The position numbers and the translations under genes were made by a program. Shown in pieces: positions 16,885 through 25,464 of a stretch of DNA of 64,000 bases (its first letter is position 1; every line of letters begins with the position of its first letter). The DNA is from JARBAU01 sp040414675 (GTDB taxonomy: Archaea > Thermoproteota > Nitrososphaeria > Nitrososphaerales > Nitrososphaeraceae): assembly GCA_040414675.1 (NCBI GenBank), contig JBEDUN010000164.1:1-64000 (forward strand), given 5' to 3'. The notes under the pieces are model-generated. The model made no database searches. It was not told the origin of the DNA and worked only from the letters and a program-made list of their open reading frames with translations.

Positions 16885-17667
16885 TTGAAAGATGGGAATT
16901 TGGCGTTTGACGCACACATTCATCTGACTGATAACGAATATTCTGGATATCTTCAATATCTGCTTAGCACATTAAGGAGTCTAAGAATTAATTCATGCTC
17001 AGTCACTGTAAACTTAGAGACTTGCATGCGAAGTCTTAGCCTGTTTAACAGTGGAAATAAGGATATTGTAACACAGTTTATAGGTATACATCCAGAATTT
17101 GCTAACGACGACATTGAAGAATTTAAAGAGCTACTGAACCAGAATGAATTGATGGTAGATGGCATTGGAGAAGTAGGATTGGATCCATTGTACGAGTCAA
17201 AAAATCATGTTTTATACGATCAACAGAAATCTGTTTTTAATACAATGCTAAGCTGTGCCGAAAAGTACGGCAAACCAGTATCCATCCATAGTCGTAATTC
17301 TGTAAATGAGATTTTGGATATTATCAGTACATATCGGCTAAATGGGGTGCTTCTTCACTGGTTTTCTGGAACATCTGAACAGTTGAAACGTGCTATGGAT
17401 CAGGGCCTCTATGTTTCGTACGGACCGTCTTTGGTATATTCTAAAGTTATGAAGGAATCCTTCTTAAGAGCTGATTTAGAAAGGATTTTGGTAGAAACCG
17501 ATGGACCAGTAAGGTACTATAAGTGCTTTGACAATCTTATTTCACTATCTTCCTCATTCTTGATTAGCGTGATTAATTCAGCATCTTATTTGTTGAAAGT
17601 TCCCTTTCCAATGTTAGCTGAGAAGCTTCTCACAAATTCCAAGCAATTTCTAGGAAGGGGCATATGA
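16885..17667 (+). CDS. TatD-family metal-dependent hydrolase (DNase)
   Basis: The 260-residue protein has the TatD metal sites in order: FDAHIHL near the N-terminus, DGIGEVGLDPLY near residue 91, PVSIHSRNS near residue 131, VLLHWFSGT near residue 153, and LVETDGPVRY near residue 202. Members are divalent-metal 3'-5' exonucleases or deoxyribonucleases. The longest frame uses TTG 16885. TTG 16900, right before AFDAHIH, would be a more compact start and equals the family's usual beginning. It converges on the hypothetical gene at 17693. Function by family. Confidence 0.85.
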   Translation: MKDGNLAFDAHIHLTDNEYSGYLQYLLSTLRSLRINSCSVTVNLETCMRSLSLFNSGNKDIVTQFIGIHPEFANDDIEEFKELLNQNELMVDGIGEVGLDPLYESKNHVLYDQQKSVFNTMLSCAEKYGKPVSIHSRNSVNEILDIISTYRLNGVLLHWFSGTSEQLKRAMDQGLYVSYGPSLVYSKVMKESFLRADLERILVETDGPVRYYKCFDNLISLSSSFLISVINSASYLLKVPFPMLAEKLLTNSKQFLGRGI

Positions 17668-17692
17668 ACTTCAAAATTTGGATTGTGGATCG

Positions 17693-18421
17693 CTATCTTG
17701 TGTGAGTAAATATTTCGTCCAACGTTACAGTGAATGGTCTTGTACCGGTCAACTTGAACTTGGTCGAGTTTCCTTTACTTCCGATCTTTTGTATATAACC
17801 GAGTTTGCGGAATATATCCAATGCAATTTTCCCACGTTGTCTGTTGTTACCACAAGCGATTCTGTCCTTATCTTGTAGATTTTGAAGTATGAAACTTCCG
17901 TCAACTGACTCTGCAGAAACATTTACTGCGGCTATCCATAACCTTGAGATGTATGAGTCAGAATCATTTAGGGAACCCATCATGATCGTCTTAGCATTTC
18001 CCATAGGCTTAGCCAGCAATTGCACTGCAAAATTAAGACTGTCTGTCTTTTTGACGTAGAATCGATAGATATTCTGTCCTCTGAAATATCGTTCATTTTC
18101 TGTGTTGTCGAACCAATAAACATAACCATCCGGCTCTGCCATATATGGTTGAATAATCTCGAGCTCCCGATCAGTTACGGAATTTAGCATTTGTTGGGCT
18201 ACATCTAGTTTGTCAAAATTCACCACATATCTGCGCTCATGATTCGACTCCAAGGACATAATTATTCCTCTGTCCATCAAGGAACGAATAGCATATTCGA
18301 GGTTCATTTCATAATGACGGCCAGACTCCAGGCGAATTTGATTTTCGGAAAGGACGTTGTGTATGCCATTTCCGATTAGCTGCCTCAATGTCCATTTACG
18401 CCATTCTTCAACAGACTTCAA
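17693..18421 (-). CDS. Unknown protein with possible winged-helix ends, 242 residues
   Basis: I do not recognise a named family. The N-terminal 80 residues read as helices with a wing-like strand pair (MNLEYAIRSLMDRGIIMSL, ERRYVVNFD), and the last 50 (GKIALDIFRKLGYIQKIG, STKFKLTG) resemble another winged helix. A mixed domain lies between. It has no signal or membrane segment. The ATG at 18421 lies only 120 bp from the divergent regulator start at 18541, so both promoters share that gap. A DNA-binding role is a guess. Confidence 0.6.
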   Translation of the reverse strand: MKSVEEWRKWTLRQLIGNGIHNVLSENQIRLESGRHYEMNLEYAIRSLMDRGIIMSLESNHERRYVVNFDKLDVAQQMLNSVTDRELEIIQPYMAEPDGYVYWFDNTENERYFRGQNIYRFYVKKTDSLNFAVQLLAKPMGNAKTIMMGSLNDSDSYISRLWIAAVNVSAESVDGSFILQNLQDKDRIACGNNRQRGKIALDIFRKLGYIQKIGSKGNSTKFKLTGTRPFTVTLDEIFTHTR

Positions 18422-18507
18422 ATACTGTTTAAAGAATGCTTATCGACGAATATTTAAATCTGCGGCAAAAGCAACTTGCACGACTGATTGGGCAAGCCTT
18501 AACTCAT

Positions 18508-18520
18508 GTTTTTATAATCC
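18508..18520 (+). promoter_or_regulatory. TATA box deciding the start of the 18541 gene
   Basis: GTTTTTATAATCC is centred about 26 bp before GTG 18541. A transcript would begin at the GTG, so the apparent earlier ATG at 18436, only 14 bp from the divergent gene, lies outside the mRNA. Confidence 0.5.
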
Positions 18521-18540
18521 TACTGACAATAAGAGGATCA

Positions 18541-18912
18541 GTGATTCAGAAATACTCTACCGCGGACCAGGATTTTACCAAAAATCGGCCACTTGAGAAA
18601 GTTTTTGGAAACTGCAATTCAAGAGTTTTAGACTTTTTCGTTATCAATCGGGGGTTGGATTATACTGCAGCTGAAATAAGTACTATTACTCACCTTCCCA
18701 TCAAAAGTATTCAAAAATCACTTATCCACCTTATGAAGTGTGGACTTATTAAGGAGCTTAAAGTGGGAAATTCGAGTATGTATGTACTTGACGAAAGTTC
18801 AGAATTAGCACTAGCGTTGACTCAATACGTCGATACATCTTTAAATGCAGAGGTTAAAAATGCAAATATTTCCTTTCCGATTCAATATTCTAAAGATGTG
18901 CTTTCTTTATAA
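18541..18912 (+). CDS. Winged-helix DNA-binding protein
   Basis: Translated from GTG 18541 this is a 123-residue protein with one winged helix-turn-helix: NSRVLDFFVI, YTAAEISTITHLPIKSIQKS as helix-turn-helix, LIHLMKCGLIKELK as the recognition-helix end, and SSMYVLD as the wing. The frame is open further upstream to 18436, but the TATA box at 18508-18520 and the divergent neighbour at 18421 argue against that. Nitrososphaerota encode many such single-domain regulators. Its target is unknown; the divergent gene is a natural candidate. Confidence 0.7.
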   Translation: MIQKYSTADQDFTKNRPLEKVFGNCNSRVLDFFVINRGLDYTAAEISTITHLPIKSIQKSLIHLMKCGLIKELKVGNSSMYVLDESSELALALTQYVDTSLNAEVKNANISFPIQYSKDVLSL

Positions 18913-19024
18913 AGTGCCTAGACAATCTTCTCTGTAGTTTAGTGCCACTTTGTAACTGATAGCGTTCATATTTAACATCGAAACAATAAAGATAAAATAT
19001 CGCACCTTTGCCAAATCTACCTAA

Positions 19025-19258
19025 ATGGATCGAGTTAGGCGTATCTCAAGCGATTTATTACAGCAATATCCTGAAAGATTTACTACCGACTTTAACGAAA
19101 ATAAAAAAATAGTACAAGAACTTGCAAAAGTAAAATCAAAAGTTTTAAGAAATAAGATTGCAGGATATATTACATCATATCTCCATAGGAGTTCTGAGAA
19201 GGAGATGCCAATATCTGAAGATGAGGAAGATCTTCAATTAGCAGAACGCAGGGATTGA
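19025..19258 (+). CDS. rps17e: 30S ribosomal protein S17e
   Basis: The 77-residue protein matches archaeal/eukaryotic S17e: RRISSDLLQQYPERFTTDF, the NKKIVQELAKVKSKVLRNK helix, then AGYITSYLHR. S17e sits in the small ribosomal subunit. The acidic C-terminal tail (SEDEEDLQLAE) is a lineage extra. It starts an operon with the ubiquitin-like gene 12 bp later and Cgi121 9 bp after that. Confidence 0.92.
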   Translation: MDRVRRISSDLLQQYPERFTTDFNENKKIVQELAKVKSKVLRNKIAGYITSYLHRSSEKEMPISEDEEDLQLAERRD

Positions 19259-19270
19259 TTTCATTTCTGA

Positions 19271-19531
19271 TTGATAACTGTGAATTTGCTAGGAGGTGCT
19301 AGAAAAGCACTTGGTAAATCAGAAATTTCGCTTGAAAGTGGCGAAACATCGGTCAGCGGTATTTTAGACTTTCTGAAAATGAATGCCATCGAAAAAGGAA
19401 TAATCGAAAACAACAATCTACTAATTGTTATCAATGGTAAAGACACTTCAGTATTGGATGGATACGATACCATCGTTAGAACCGGAGACGTCATAAAGAT
19501 AGTTACTATCGTACATGGTGGAATCCGGTAG
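19271..19531 (+). CDS. Ubiquitin-like MoaD/ThiS/Urm1-type beta-grasp protein
   Basis: The 86-residue protein has the beta-grasp pattern ITVNLLGGARKALGK, VSGILDFLKMNAIEKG, NNLLIVINGKD, and GDVIKIVTIVHGG near the end. These small proteins are adenylated by E1-like enzymes on a C-terminal Gly-Gly and carry sulfur for molybdopterin, thiamin or tRNA s2U, or modify proteins (SAMPs). The tail here is GGIR, with two residues after the GG, so processing would be needed first. The start is TTG 19271. It lies between S17e and KEOPS Cgi121, which points to a tRNA role, but a MoaD role (moaA is at 37 kb) stays open. Confidence 0.75.
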   Translation: MITVNLLGGARKALGKSEISLESGETSVSGILDFLKMNAIEKGIIENNNLLIVINGKDTSVLDGYDTIVRTGDVIKIVTIVHGGIR

Positions 19532-19540
19532 GGACTCGAT

Positions 19541-20089
19541 TTGACTGAAGTCAAAGTGAGTGATACTTCAGTGCAAATTTCTGGAATATTTGTTTCAATA
19601 ATTTTAATCCGTTTGTCAGACGAACAGAACATCCAAAATATCTTAACTGATGTCAGGTGCGAGCTAAGTTCAAAAGTTGTGTTTCAGATAATCAACCCTA
19701 GCGTTATTTATGGATTGGAGCATCTTCTGCGTACCGTGACTATTACATTTGAAGCAAAAAAGAGAGGGAATATTTTTGTTCATAACGAAGTGATTGACCT
19801 ATTGCTAAGATTTTCCTATTCTAGGCAAGTCTCTGATGCTATTCTTTTCGCCGGATCGTCCAAACGTGGAAGCGCTTGCTTGCTTCTTTATTCGAGGAGC
19901 AAGAATGCTCTGAGTTCAGCAAAAAAAATCTTATACAGAAAATTTGACTGTATAGGAGAGAAATTGTTGCAAACAGATCTTGTGAAGAAAGCCAAGATCT
20001 CAGCGAAATTAGGTATTGACCACAATTTTTTTGATGATGCTAATTTTTTGAAGTACTTGATTGAACGCTCCGCGTTACTCGTTAGATAG
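19541..20089 (+). CDS. cgi121: KEOPS complex subunit Cgi121
   Basis: The 182-residue protein resembles Cgi121/TPRKB: FQIINPSVIYGLEHLLRTV, ITFEAKKRGNIFVHNEVID, LLLRFSYSRQVSDAILFAG, then SKRGSACLLLYS. Cgi121 binds Bud32 and the tRNA CCA end within KEOPS, which transfers the threonylcarbamoyl group onto A37 (t6A). The start is TTG 19541, 9 bp after the ubiquitin-like gene. Its 3' end overlaps the convergent THUMP gene by 8 bp. The TsaC gene that makes the t6A donor lies just beyond. Kae1 and Bud32 are not in the window. Confidence 0.75.
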   Translation: MTEVKVSDTSVQISGIFVSIILIRLSDEQNIQNILTDVRCELSSKVVFQIINPSVIYGLEHLLRTVTITFEAKKRGNIFVHNEVIDLLLRFSYSRQVSDAILFAGSSKRGSACLLLYSRSKNALSSAKKILYRKFDCIGEKLLQTDLVKKAKISAKLGIDHNFFDDANFLKYLIERSALLVR

Positions 20090-20609
20090 CATTACTGCGC
20101 TTTTCTAAAACTGAACTAAATATGTGATCAGGCCTCAGTACTGATATGCCGGCTATGTCGCCAACTATTTCGATCAGAACGATCCAATCTGGTTGCTTAA
20201 GTGAGACTTTGTTGGCAAATATACTGGCTACTTTTGTTAAGATGGTGGAGGAAGACATGGATGTATGTCTTTTTTCTATCGTAATTCTGAATGATTCACT
20301 GTCTTTTATTTTATGTCTTAATTTGTTCGATGCATTCAAGATATTCTCTAAAGTAGCTGGTGATGTAATTTCTAGAGGTAACACTCTTAGAATGTAATGA
20401 ATCTTCCAGGGCTCACTTCTAACAAGATTTCTTAGTTTAAAAATAACTTCAAGTGGATCTATTGTGGAGTGTGCAAATACAATTCCTGAGATTTTGGTTA
20501 GAAAGCATTCTGGATCTGGATCTCCAAAGTCTCTCAGTATCTCATCAATTTCATCTCTAGCATCCTCTTCCCCATGTCGAAAAGTTGAAACTATGAGGTT
20601 AGCAATCAT
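20082..20609 (-). CDS. THUMP-domain protein (Tan1-like)
   Basis: The 175-residue protein opens with LIVSTFRHGEEDARDEIDEIL and continues FLTKISGIVFAHS. The THUMP core is KIHYILRVLPLEITSPATL, FRITIEKRH and the later VSLKQPDWIVLIEIVGDIAG. Tan1/THUMPD1 proteins of this size bind tRNA and act with a Kre33/TmcA-like acetyltransferase for ac4C12. THUMP domains also occur in other tRNA enzymes, but no catalytic domain is fused here. Its stop overlaps Cgi121's convergent end, and it starts 1 bp after tsaC on the same strand, so those two form one operon. Confidence 0.8.
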   Translation of the reverse strand: MIANLIVSTFRHGEEDARDEIDEILRDFGDPDPECFLTKISGIVFAHSTIDPLEVIFKLRNLVRSEPWKIHYILRVLPLEITSPATLENILNASNKLRHKIKDSESFRITIEKRHTSMSSSTILTKVASIFANKVSLKQPDWIVLIEIVGDIAGISVLRPDHIFSSVLEKRSNAI

Positions 20610-20610
20610 T

Positions 20611-21279
20611 TTAATTCTTTGGTCTTAAGTCTATCTTTAGTACCGTAGATATAACTTGATAGATTTTGTCAGATTGAATTGCACCATGTCGAAGAATTCT
20701 CATGTCCGAGTCGAGCACCTCTACGATGGTTGATTCTCTCCCTTTTACAAGAACACCACCATCCAACAAGGCGTCATAACCTGATATGCCAGAACTTAGG
20801 ATATCCGAAGAACTTAAGAATGGTTCTTTGCCTGAGAGGTTCGCACTTGTTCCTACTAGGAATTTGCCACCACTGATTAAATCTCGAGTGCATTTGTTAT
20901 CAGGGATCCTAACTGCAAGCTTGTCACCTCCCGCGATGACTTGCTTCGATATATTGTCATCGATGCACGGTGAGACGATAGTTAAAGCACCTGGCCAAAA
21001 ATGCTGAGCAAGTGTTTTTGCGATAATATTCATTTGAACCAATCTTTCGATATCACCAATATCTGATCCTAGTATTGGTAATGCTTTCTTCTGGTCACGA
21101 CCTTTGATCTTAAAGATTCTCTCTACCGATTTATCAAAATATGGATTACAACCTATCCCATAGACAGTGTCTGTGGGATAAATGATGACACCTCCATCAC
21201 TGAGAATTGAAGTACATCTTGCTATGTCTGTGCTACTAGAACATTCAAACATTTTGATGGCCAATTCTAAAACCACCAC
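20611..21279 (-). CDS. L-threonylcarbamoyladenylate synthase (TsaC/Sua5/YrdC)
   Basis: The 222-residue single YrdC domain has GGVIIYPTDTVYGIGCNP near residue 29, KIKGRDQKKALPIL near residue 57, FWPGALTIV near residue 92, and the ligand-binding VRIPDN and GTSANLSG segments. It makes threonylcarbamoyl-AMP from Thr, bicarbonate and ATP, the donor KEOPS uses for t6A37. There is no Sua5 C-terminal domain, so it is a TsaC form. The longest frame uses GTG 21279; the ATG at 21252 (MFECSSSTD) is also possible. It is the first gene of a two-gene operon with the THUMP protein. Confidence 0.88.
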   Translation of the reverse strand: MVVLELAIKMFECSSSTDIARCTSILSDGGVIIYPTDTVYGIGCNPYFDKSVERIFKIKGRDQKKALPILGSDIGDIERLVQMNIIAKTLAQHFWPGALTIVSPCIDDNISKQVIAGGDKLAVRIPDNKCTRDLISGGKFLVGTSANLSGKEPFLSSSDILSSGISGYDALLDGGVLVKGRESTIVEVLDSDMRILRHGAIQSDKIYQVISTVLKIDLRPKN

Positions 21280-21695
21280 TCACTACATAACTTAGAATTT
21301 GAAATACTTGAATTATTCATCGATAAGATATTGATAAAGTTACTTAAATCCATACTAATCATCATCGATTGACTTATTGCTTGCATCAATACTTTATAAT
21401 TATTTGAGCTATAGGAGCATTTGTGTCTATTTATTCGTCAAATGTTTTATAGAATATGGCCGAAACGCCAGATATGTTATATTATGATTAATTATTCCTT
21501 TTTTTGTCAAATGCGTTGGGGAGAACAAGTCGTTTCTATTTCAAACATCGAATGATAAGTTGATTCAACCTATTACGTCTCAATCTTAGGAGTCATAATT
21601 AGCCAATCTTTAAGATATAAGATTATATTAATAGTTCAGATTCCAATACAATGAACCTTGTATCTTCGAAAAACACGATTCAAACATATACTAAA
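21280..21695. other. Gene-free stretch
   Basis: I see only AT-rich sequence here, without an open frame, repeat or RNA structure I can support. It would carry the promoter for tsaC on the left. Confidence 0.4.
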
Positions 21696-22109
21696 CTATC
21701 TCAAATCCTCGAGCTCTTTTTCATCTCTATAATATTCAGGATTCAATCTAAATCCGGATGTGGATTCGTACGGTATGTCACTCAACTTTAGATGATATTC
21801 AAGTCTACGCCTTTTTAATTGTCTACCAAACCAAAGGACGAATTGCTGCTCTATCATGCTACCTTCTTCTTTCATTATTTCCGGGTGTACATCAAGCAAG
21901 CTCTCGACAAAGTAGGGATCAAAGTAAAGTTGAAAGAAATCCCATCCCATCGCCTTGCCAGTAGAGGAGCATTCGCACTGGCTTTTTGCATGTATTCCCC
22001 ACTCCAACTCCCCTATGAACTCCATTATCCTTTGTCTTTCCCTGTCAAAATTTATGCAAGACCCAGATACTATTATCGATGGCGGCTTTTCAGCAAATTT
22101 TCTGTTCAA
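21696..22109 (-). CDS. Hypothetical acidic protein, 137 residues
   Basis: I do not recognise this protein. It is soluble and starts with IIVSGSCINFDRERQRIMEF; a CEC pair sits near residue 45 (KSQCECSST). The second half is rich in aromatic and charged residues (WDFFQLYFDPYFVESLLDVHPE) and ends with DEKELEDLR. It lies downstream of lysK on the same strand, 71 bp after that stop codon, so it may be the last gene of the elp3-lysK operon. Frames on the opposite strand here look like shadows. Confidence 0.5.
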   Translation of the reverse strand: MNRKFAEKPPSIIVSGSCINFDRERQRIMEFIGELEWGIHAKSQCECSSTGKAMGWDFFQLYFDPYFVESLLDVHPEIMKEEGSMIEQQFVLWFGRQLKRRRLEYHLKLSDIPYESTSGFRLNPEYYRDEKELEDLR

Positions 22110-22180
22110 GCTTGTAATATATACTTACGATATCATGGTATTTAAAAGTCAGCAGTGCTGTATTCTCAAATGAGTCTGAT

Positions 22181-23806
22181 TCAAAGGTATGACTGGACTA
22201 AATTACACGTCCTTTCTATGCCAAGATCAAGTACATAGTTGCCGATTCTAGGTCCTTTGTCTGCCCCTACTAATATTCTATATAGTAGGGTAAAGAATTC
22301 TTTGATTCCGATTCCATTTCTTCTGGAAATATCAAAGATCATTGACTGTAGATTTCTAGGAGACTCGTCAAACCCTTCCTTTCCCTTAAAATCTTCTAAG
22401 CCTCGGATTAATTCCATCAATGCTGTTCTATCCCTGATGGTAAGATCTAATTCAGACTTACTATCATTTCTTAGGCCATGGTCATCGGCCCAGTTTGCGG
22501 CTAATCTAATCTTCTTTGTTAGAACTGCCTCCGCCTTAGCAATAATGCCGTACTTTGTCAGTCTTCCATAAACTTTTTCTACCCTTTGATCGTCATCTGA
22601 GAAGAGTAATGCTTGCTGTACTAATAGTCTATATGGAACATGTTTTGTGGGATTGGAAGGCGGTTTTAAGTGATTTATGTATTCATAAATGCCCTTAAGC
22701 TTGGCAAGTTTTGTTTGATTTTCTTCCAAAATTATTCCAAAATATAGATCCTCATAATAATCATACTCATCCATCAAAGAAGGTATATCGTCTAAGGAAA
22801 CGTGTCTTGTTCCTGTTACTCGCTTGTATAACAATAACAATAGTGATTCAGGTGTTCCATAACGTAACCACATTTGAGGCGTTAAAACATTGCCCTTTGA
22901 TTTGCTAATTTTCTGTCCTATCTTATCGAGAAACATCTCGTATCTAAGATGTAATGGATGGGAGTAGCCTAATACGTCATTGGATACCCAGTCATTTATT
23001 CTCACTGAGTCCATGATATCCTTTCCATAAGCTTCAAACTTGACATTAAATGCTTGCCATCTAGCTGCGAATTCTACTTTCCAAGCTAGCTTGCCATTTC
23101 CATCATTAATGCTTGATTCACCATAATATCCACATCCCCTCACTATTTGATTTCCAATTCTGGTGTCTGAACATGAATACGAGACCTTCTTCTCCTCAGG
23201 GATATATCTCTCTGCTTTTGCAACATACAGTCTGCCACAATTTCGACAAATAGGGAAATATGGAAGCGTCTGATTATATTTGTCCTGACCTATCATAGCT
23301 TGAATTCCTACCCCAAGACGTTCACTATTTCGTAGAATAGTATCAATTTGCGCTGACAAAATATTCTTCTTGTATGCTTCAGTACCACTTTGAAATTTGT
23401 AACGAACTCCAACTCTATCGAGCCCTTCCAGAAGCAAACCGCTCATATGAGCGCCATATGATGTATGACAATCACCAAATGGATCTGAAATCTCTGAAAC
23501 CGGCTTCGCGATCTCGTTTTTTAAATATTCAGGTAATCCATGAGGTATCTTCCGCAGACCGTCCATATCATCTGAATAGGTTATAAGCTCACTTTTGAAA
23601 CCAAGGCTCTGAAGTGCAAGAGTAACACCATAAGCTCTAACCGCATCGCCCATACTACCTATATGAGGAATACCGGATGCTCCCAAACCACTTTCCACCC
23701 GTATGAGATCCGTATCTCTACCCAATTTCCGCTCCCTTGATAGAAGATCATGGGCAATCTTATCTATCCAAGTACCTTTGCCGAGGATCTCCCCAATGAA
23801 TTTCAT
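22181..23806 (-). CDS. lysK: Lysyl-tRNA synthetase, class I
   Basis: The 541-residue protein has the class I signatures: GIPHIGSMGD near residue 45 (HIGH) and KISKSKGNVL near residue 300 (KMSKS). Two Cys clusters in between (CRNCGRLY and SYSCSDTRIG with CGYYG) bind zinc. It charges tRNA-Lys in the cytosol; class I LysRS is typical of archaea. Its ATG overlaps the end of elp3 by 4 bp, so the two are translationally coupled. tRNA-Lys is itself a substrate of U34 and A37 modification, which fits the neighbours. Confidence 0.92.
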   Translation of the reverse strand: MKFIGEILGKGTWIDKIAHDLLSRERKLGRDTDLIRVESGLGASGIPHIGSMGDAVRAYGVTLALQSLGFKSELITYSDDMDGLRKIPHGLPEYLKNEIAKPVSEISDPFGDCHTSYGAHMSGLLLEGLDRVGVRYKFQSGTEAYKKNILSAQIDTILRNSERLGVGIQAMIGQDKYNQTLPYFPICRNCGRLYVAKAERYIPEEKKVSYSCSDTRIGNQIVRGCGYYGESSINDGNGKLAWKVEFAARWQAFNVKFEAYGKDIMDSVRINDWVSNDVLGYSHPLHLRYEMFLDKIGQKISKSKGNVLTPQMWLRYGTPESLLLLLYKRVTGTRHVSLDDIPSLMDEYDYYEDLYFGIILEENQTKLAKLKGIYEYINHLKPPSNPTKHVPYRLLVQQALLFSDDDQRVEKVYGRLTKYGIIAKAEAVLTKKIRLAANWADDHGLRNDSKSELDLTIRDRTALMELIRGLEDFKGKEGFDESPRNLQSMIFDISRRNGIGIKEFFTLLYRILVGADKGPRIGNYVLDLGIERTCNLVQSYL

Positions 23807-25464
23807 ACTTGGTTCAGCACCTTAGTGACATAAGGCCCATTTTGATCATAGCCAAACTTTCGATAGTATCTCCTCGTTCCAACTGCGCTGATCACTGACA
23901 ATTTTTTCAGCCCAAATTCATTTTTGACTATGCGTTCAGCTTCGTTTAACATTCCGACCCCCAATCCTTTATGCTGATACTTTCCGGATTCTTTTTTTTG
24001 TCCGATTTCGACTGTCCTGCCGTAGACATGCAATTCTCTAACTATGGCCGCTCCATTCTCATCTGATGTTTTCAAGTATTTTATTACAGGGTTATTGGTA
24101 TAACGCAAGCGCAAGAAACCCAGTATAATTGCGTTATCTTTACTTTCATATGAAAGAAACACCTCGTGACCATTGGATGCATCATAATCCAATCTATTCA
24201 AAATCATTTCATCCACTTGTAAATTTGAATTCCCATTCTGATGACCGATTTCTCTGCATCTAATACAATTACATCTCAGCCCTGACTTATTCAATTCATT
24301 AATAGCTAGTTGTCTTAAGTTTCCACGTTTTGGTCCGTCTATGATATCTTTAGATTCTATTTCTCTTTGCACACGCATGATTCTAACCCAAGGAGGAACT
24401 ATTTTTTTTATTTCAGCTAGGACTCTTAGCATATCATCATCACTGTATGCCTTGTATTTGCCGTTTTTATACAAGTTGAACAAGCCAGTGTTCGCTAAGA
24501 CAAGTGTCGGGTAGATTTTTACCATATCCGGCTTATAAAATGGGTGATAAAACAAGGTTTTGAAATCGGCAACATCTTTTTCGAAAGTTGTTCCAGGTAA
24601 TCCTGGCATCATATGTGCGACGATCTTACAACCAGCATCTCGAGCAACTTTGAATGACTCGATTACTTCTCTAAGAGTATGTCCACGATTAACAATTCGG
24701 TATACGCTCTCCTGTAATGACTGTACACCAATTTCTACTCTCGTAACACCTAACTCTAGCATTAACTCTATGTGTTTCTGTCTACAATAATCGGGTTTTG
24801 TTTCAATCGTCAATCCCACGCATCTCGATCTGCTAGTTTCGTTATTTTTTTTCGCGTCCATAAGGTTAGTTGATAGACTTTGGCTCCCCTTGTACGTATT
24901 CAAGGCATTAAAACATCCTTTTACGAAATCTCTTTGATAATCCTTAGGCATGAAGGGAAACGTTCCCCCGACTATTACCAATTCTATCTTAGATATATTG
25001 TGGCCGCGTGTCTCCAACTGACATAACTTACTCGTTACCTGCTCAAATGAATCGAATTTTGATCTTTGAGCTATTTTCGAGGATGGTTCAGATCCGGTAT
25101 AACTTAGCGGTGTGTTATGCTCAATTCCGCCCGGACAGTAAATACACCTGCCATGTGGACATTCGTATGGTTTTGGCATCACGGTAACTATGGCAACTCC
25201 AGAGGCGGTTTGAATAGGTCTTACCATAAGGATTTTCCGATAGTTGCTGTCAAAGGGTAAGAATTGGATTATGTTCTCGTTTTTTGGTAGAGACTTCAGA
25301 TGAAATGAAGCAGATACCTCGCGCAGAATTTTGAATATTTCAGCTTTGGTCATATCAGATTTTGTCGATAGTATTTCTGCAATTGCATTGCAGGCCTCGA
25401 GAAAAACATTATGCGAGTTTAAATATACTTCTGTAGAATTGTTTGTGGTACACTTTTCTTCCAA
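23803..25464 (-). CDS. elp3: Elp3 tRNA U34 carboxymethyltransferase (radical SAM/GNAT)
   Basis: The 553-residue protein has the two Elp3 domains. The N-terminal half carries the radical-SAM cluster ECPHGRCIYCPGG (Cys102, Cys107, Cys110) and the TIETKPDYC and VEIGVQS segments. The C-terminal part is a GNAT domain with YQHKGLGVGMLNEAERI. A CNCIRCREIG knuckle lies between. Elp3 builds the cm5U34 group of tRNAs from acetyl-CoA and SAM; archaeal Elp3 works alone. The start is TTG 25464; no better ATG precedes the first conserved block. It overlaps lysK by 4 bp. Confidence 0.93.
   Translation of the reverse strand: MEEKCTTNNSTEVYLNSHNVFLEACNAIAEILSTKSDMTKAEIFKILREVSASFHLKSLPKNENIIQFLPFDSNYRKILMVRPIQTASGVAIVTVMPKPYECPHGRCIYCPGGIEHNTPLSYTGSEPSSKIAQRSKFDSFEQVTSKLCQLETRGHNISKIELVIVGGTFPFMPKDYQRDFVKGCFNALNTYKGSQSLSTNLMDAKKNNETSRSRCVGLTIETKPDYCRQKHIELMLELGVTRVEIGVQSLQESVYRIVNRGHTLREVIESFKVARDAGCKIVAHMMPGLPGTTFEKDVADFKTLFYHPFYKPDMVKIYPTLVLANTGLFNLYKNGKYKAYSDDDMLRVLAEIKKIVPPWVRIMRVQREIESKDIIDGPKRGNLRQLAINELNKSGLRCNCIRCREIGHQNGNSNLQVDEMILNRLDYDASNGHEVFLSYESKDNAIILGFLRLRYTNNPVIKYLKTSDENGAAIVRELHVYGRTVEIGQKKESGKYQHKGLGVGMLNEAERIVKNEFGLKKLSVISAVGTRRYYRKFGYDQNGPYVTKVLNQV

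Noticed and set aside
21819..22145. 108-codon plus-strand frame opposite the hypothetical protein at 21696
   Set aside because: It is a shadow of the minus-strand gene. The minus-strand frame is co-directional with lysK and has a better composition.
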